Below are positions 61,135 through 64,000 of a stretch of 64,000 nt of DNA, one piece after another; positions within the stretch are counted from its first letter, which is position 1, and each line of letters opens with the position of its first letter. The stretch comes from CAJXVA01 sp963761755 (GTDB lineage Bacteria > Myxococcota_A > Polyangia > Nannocystales > Nannocystaceae), in contig CAVXIC010000006.1 of assembly GCA_963761755.1 (NCBI GenBank), positions 1 through 64,000 of the forward strand, in the 5' to 3' direction. Under the pieces are notes generated by a model that was not told the origin of the DNA, made no database searches, and saw nothing but the letters and a program-made list of their open reading frames with translations. Both the position numbers and the translations under genes were made by a program.

Positions 61135-62346
61135 CTAGAAGTTCTCCAGCAGCTGGGCGCGCTTGCTCTTGTACTCCTCTTCGGTGAGCAGCTCGGCTTC
61201 GTACGCGGCCTTGAGCTTGCCCAGCTTCTCCTCGAGGGAGCCGGCGGCAGGCGCGGCCGCCTGCTGTGGCGGCTGACCCTGCTGGGGATAGCCCTGCTGC
61301 GGCGGGCCCTGCTGGGGATAGCCCTGCTGAGGGTAGCCCTGCTGAGGGTAGCCCTGCTGGGGATGTCCTTGCTGGGGATGTCCTTGCTGAGGATAGCCCT
61401 GCTGGGGATAGCCCTGCTGGGGATAGCCCTGCTGGGGATAGCCCTGCTGAGGATGACCGGGCATCGCGTGCCCCATCATGCCGGCCATCATGTTGCCCAT
61501 GCCCACACCCATGCCCAGGCCCATGCCCGCTTGCATGACGCCCGAGCCTTGGCCGGGTTGCTTCGCCGCATCACGCATCGCCTGCATGCCCTCCCAGGCG
61601 AGCGTGTTGTCGACGCCACGCGCGGACTGAGCCGCGGCTGCGTCGAGGGCCTTCTCGATCTCGGCCGGCAGCGAGATGTTCTCGACGATGAACGACGTGA
61701 GCGCGACGCCGATCTCCGCGATGTCGGCGTTGATACCCTCCAGAACGCCCTTGGCGAGCACGTCGTAGTGGGCGGCCATGTCCGCAACGGACAGTTCGCT
61801 GGATGCGGCGGCCTTGGTGAAGCCCGAGAGCAGGCGGCTGCGGACGTAGCCTTCGATGTCGTCGCTGGACATGAAGCCCTGCGTGCCGACGACCTCGTCG
61901 AAGAACTTGCGGGGATCGACGATCTTGAAGTTGTAGCTACCGAACGCCCGGATCCGCACGCGGCCGGGGCGGTTGCCCACCGCGAACTCCGGATCTCGAA
62001 TCAGCACCGGCTTGGGCGTGCCCCACTTCTGGTCGAGGTACTGCTTGAGGTTGATGAAGTAGATCTCGGCCTTGTAGGGGCTGCTGAAGCCGTACTTCCA
62101 ACCCTTGAGGCGCGAGAGGATGGGCAGGTTCTCGGTCGAGAGCGTGTGCGTGCCGGGTCCGAAGACGTCGGCGGTCTTGCCCTCGTTGACGAACACGGCG
62201 GCCTGCCCGTTGCGGCAGACGAGCTTGGCGCCGTTCTTGATCTCGTGGTCTTCATCGGGGAAGCGCCAAACGAGCGTGTAGTTGGTGTCGTCGAGCCACT
62301 CGATGATCTCGATCAGCTGGCTCTTGATGAAACTCATCAGTCCCAT
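61135..62346 (-). CDS. SPFH-domain protein with GYPQQ repeats and SHOCT tail
   Basis: 403 residues. Residues 1-255 are an SPFH/virion-core-like domain (IIEWLDDTNYTLVWRFPDED, then NGQAAVFVNEGK and GPGTHTLSTENLP). Met/Gly-rich stretch (GMGLGMGVGMGNMMAGMMGH) and then about 13 GYPQQ-type repeats follow. The last 30 residues are a SHOCT domain (EKLGKLKAAYEAELLTEEEY). Such proteins resemble the YdjI type and may assemble at membranes. There is no signal peptide. The TerB-like gene is just upstream on the same strand, 69 bases away. Confidence 0.88.
   Translation of the reverse strand: MGLMSFIKSQLIEIIEWLDDTNYTLVWRFPDEDHEIKNGAKLVCRNGQAAVFVNEGKTADVFGPGTHTLSTENLPILSRLKGWKYGFSSPYKAEIYFINLKQYLDQKWGTPKPVLIRDPEFAVGNRPGRVRIRAFGSYNFKIVDPRKFFDEVVGTQGFMSSDDIEGYVRSRLLSGFTKAAASSELSVADMAAHYDVLAKGVLEGINADIAEIGVALTSFIVENISLPAEIEKALDAAAAQSARGVDNTLAWEGMQAMRDAAKQPGQGSGVMQAGMGLGMGVGMGNMMAGMMGHAMPGHPQQGYPQQGYPQQGYPQQGYPQQGHPQQGHPQQGYPQQGYPQQGYPQQGPPQQGYPQQGQPPQQAAAPAAGSLEEKLGKLKAAYEAELLTEEEYKSKRAQLLENF
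61276..61455. repeat. 15-base tandem repeats coding GYPQQ
   Basis: About twelve units of CCCTGCTGGGGATAG and variants, some reading GHPQQ or GPPQQ on the minus strand, inside the SPFH gene. The units keep the frame. Confidence 0.9.
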
Positions 62347-62415
62347 GGGTCAGGTTCCTTTGGTTGGGGCCTTGCGGGCGGAAGGGCGGAGGTGCGTACC
62401 GGGTCGGTCGTTGCG

Positions 62416-62796
62416 CTATTCCAACGACGCGTGGGAAGCTTGTTGCTCGAGGTCGCCGAACTCGGCGTTCGACAGGCCGAACGCATCGGCGATCTCACCC
62501 AGCGCGTGGCGCTCGGCTTGGCTGTACTCGCCATCGGCTTTGATCATCGCGATGGCGGCGGTCACGAACATCCGCCGCTGGAAGCTGGTCTCCAGGACCA
62601 TGGCCGCCTCACGCATCGAGAACTCGGCGTCCTTCTTCAGCGCGTCGAAGGCAACCGTGCATCCGGATTCGTCGATGAATTCGCGAAGCAGGTCTTCTTC
62701 GCGCTTATCCATGCCGTCGACGTTGGCGAGGTAGAAGAGGCCGCGCGCGAACAGGTCGGCGGCTTCGGTGGACAGCCCGCTGTTGGATTCGGTCAT
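62416..62796 (-). CDS. TerB-like helical protein
   Basis: 126 residues from the ATG at 62796. It has a TerB / tellurite-resistance-type helical pattern: DLFARGLFYLANVDGMDKRE, then FQRRMFVTAAIAMIKADGEY and SQAERHALGEIADAFGLS, with acidic residues that can bind metal. It is soluble. It lies directly upstream of the SPFH gene and is probably cotranscribed with it; TerB domains are often paired with membrane-scaffold proteins. Confidence 0.8.
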   Translation of the reverse strand: MTESNSGLSTEAADLFARGLFYLANVDGMDKREEDLLREFIDESGCTVAFDALKKDAEFSMREAAMVLETSFQRRMFVTAAIAMIKADGEYSQAERHALGEIADAFGLSNAEFGDLEQQASHASLE

Positions 62797-62936
62797 CGTC
62801 GGGCGCAATGCTACGACAACACCTGGGGCCCTGCCACGACGGTCACCGAAGCCTGAACTGAGCACGCCCGCGGTGGCGCGGGCGTGGAGAGCACGGGGTT
62901 CTTCCCTGTCACCGCCACAGCGACGGGCGTCCGCCG

Positions 62937-63518
62937 CTACAGCGAGGGCGCCTGGACCACGAACTCGCGGTGGAACAGGATCCGGGGCTCGGTGCCGTCG
63001 TCGGTGCCCACAGCCGGGGTATCCTCGAGCACGTCGACCTCCCAGTGGCCGGACTGCTCGGGCGCGATCTCGAAGCGCGTGCCCAGAGCGAGCTTGTCGG
63101 TCGTCAGCAGCGTCCCAGGGGTTTCCACGACGAAGTCGTCGTGGCGCCAGCGGTAGACCACGCGTCGACTGTTGGCCAGCCCGTCGGCCCGAACGTGCAG
63201 GTACACCGTGCCCACGTTGGCGCCGAACTCGGCCCGGTCCTCGAGCGGACCTTCGGCCTCGGAGGCGAGCACCGCCGAGACCCGAACGGCCTGGGAGACC
63301 TGGCCCGGCTCGGCCGAGAGCGCCGCCTGCTGCATCCCACCCGCTGCATAGCCTCCACGGAGGGTTCCGTCGGCCTGCAGCTGGTCGGCGGTGATGGGTG
63401 CGTCAACGCACGCAACCAGCGTGAGCGTCAGCGTGGTCAGGGCGGCGAGGGCACCGAGAGTGTGGAGAGCTAGGGCTCGCACGAAACGGCGAACACAGCA
63501 TGTTCCGTGCCACCCCAC
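62937..63518 (-). CDS. Lipoprotein with DUF2914-like domain
   Basis: 193 residues from a GTG at 63518. The long signal reads LGALAALTTLTLTLVAC. The domain at about 75-190 follows DUF2914: VRVSAVLASEAEGPLEDRAE, then VYLHVRADGLANSRRVVYRW, then HWEVDVLEDTPAVG and ILFHREFVV. It is beta-rich and periplasmic or surface. Function unknown. Start choice is uncertain, as the ATG-less N-terminus is long. Confidence 0.72.
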   Translation of the reverse strand: MGWHGTCCVRRFVRALALHTLGALAALTTLTLTLVACVDAPITADQLQADGTLRGGYAAGGMQQAALSAEPGQVSQAVRVSAVLASEAEGPLEDRAEFGANVGTVYLHVRADGLANSRRVVYRWRHDDFVVETPGTLLTTDKLALGTRFEIAPEQSGHWEVDVLEDTPAVGTDDGTEPRILFHREFVVQAPSL

Positions 63519-63640
63519 CCGTTGCGCCCGATCAGAGCGTTACCGCGGGATCGTCTCGCCAATCGACACGAATGATGACGCCAATGACGTGAAACGTGAC
63601 CGCGACGAACCCGGGACCACGCGCGCTATGCTGCGGGTCC

Positions 63641-64000
63641 ATGCTTTCGCTTCTGCGACGGGTCGGCGGTCTTCTTCTCGCGGGGCTCCTGCTCGCGACC
63701 GCCTGCAAGAGTAGCGACGCTTCGGTTCCCCACCAAGATTCCAGCAAATCTGGAACCGCGGCCGGAGCGGAAACGCCCGCCCCCGACCTCGCGGACCGCG
63801 CCTTCCCTCTGCTGGCCTGGGCGGTGCACCTGATCGAGACCGAGTACGTCGCGCGGGAGCGCTTCGACGCCCGCGCTCAGCTCGTCTCGGCCCTCGAGGG
63901 CATCGGCATGCACACCCCAGAGTTCTTTGCCGAGGTGCGCGGCGACGCGGTCGAGCTGCGCGTGCGCTCGGCGAGGTCGCGATTCGAGATCGGAGAGATC
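63641..64000 (+). CDS. Lipoprotein, probable N-terminus of an S41-type processing peptidase (partial)
   Basis: 120 codons to the window end. The signal is VGGLLLAGLLLATAC with the lipobox. AFPLLAWAVHLIETEYVARE, then FDARAQLVSALEGIGMHTP resembles the helical domain before the PDZ in C-terminal processing peptidases of myxobacteria (pattern YVD-RxDPR-ML-AL). The PDZ and catalytic parts would lie beyond the window, so this is provisional. Confidence 0.6.
   Translation, partial: MLSLLRRVGGLLLAGLLLATACKSSDASVPHQDSSKSGTAAGAETPAPDLADRAFPLLAWAVHLIETEYVARERFDARAQLVSALEGIGMHTPEFFAEVRGDAVELRVRSARSRFEIGEI

Overview
The window looks like a piece of a myxobacterial chromosome (Myxococcota; class Polyangia, probably near Nannocystaceae). 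The reasons are very high GC with strong GC3 bias, many lipoproteins whose mature N-termini are long Ser/Thr/Gly/Asp tracts, two fused Ser/Thr kinases, a Myxococcales-type sigma factor, a MYXO-CTERM-like tail and several Pro-Glu linkers. This placement is inference from protein style; there is no rRNA or tRNA gene in the window to confirm it. No CRISPR array and no intact insertion sequence was seen.

Region 1 (1-6.5 kb) is rearranged. A lipoprotein with two formylglycine-generating-enzyme-type (FGE) domains is present twice as direct copies 3.54 kb apart. They flank an alpha-helical protein of unknown function on the minus strand. Both copies end in degenerate IS91-like transposase remnants, and gene fragments lie between them. 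A sigma factor and a divergent Ser/Thr kinase carrying an anti-sigma-like zinc motif follow (5.6-9.4 kb).

Region 2 (9.4-15.2 kb) is a small peptide export locus: a 75-residue precursor with a textbook double-glycine leader and a Cys-containing Gly-X-Y core, an unusual receiver-like/GAF/HlyD fusion, an ABC transporter with a C39 leader peptidase, and a lipoprotein adaptor. Region 3 (15.3-18.8 kb) holds a type VI-associated-like protein and a polymorphic toxin with a CdiA-type tRNase C-terminus followed by a candidate immunity gene. At 18.87-19.35 kb is a glutathione peroxidase whose active-site codon is an in-frame TGA with a bacterial SECIS hairpin directly downstream, so it is read here as a selenoprotein that automatic callers would truncate.

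Region 4 (19.4-34.3 kb) is mostly housekeeping and envelope functions: ABC exporter, glycyl-tRNA synthetase, YggX, an ECF sigma operon, ankyrin protein, rhomboid protease with zinc ribbons, M23 peptidase and UDP-glucose dehydrogenase. Region 5 (34.3-47.4 kb) has a kinase plus sigma-54 activator operon with a divergent histidine kinase, then several decayed or frameshifted genes, a thioesterase, a sugar nucleotidyltransferase, an L-domain lipoprotein and a glycosyltransferase-like membrane protein.

Region 6 (47.4-64 kb) carries an HNH endonuclease, an ECF sigma factor, an ExbD-like protein, a type IV pilin-like protein, a DUF4388 protein, galE, a lipoprotein with a truncated-haemoglobin-like domain, a lamin-tail lipoprotein, an alpha/beta hydrolase lacking its nucleophile, a lytic polysaccharide monooxygenase-like protein fused in frame to a second lipoprotein, an SPFH/SHOCT protein, a TerB-like protein and the start of a probable S41 peptidase. 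The large number of lipoproteins and sensor kinases fits a predatory or polysaccharide-degrading soil or marine bacterium.
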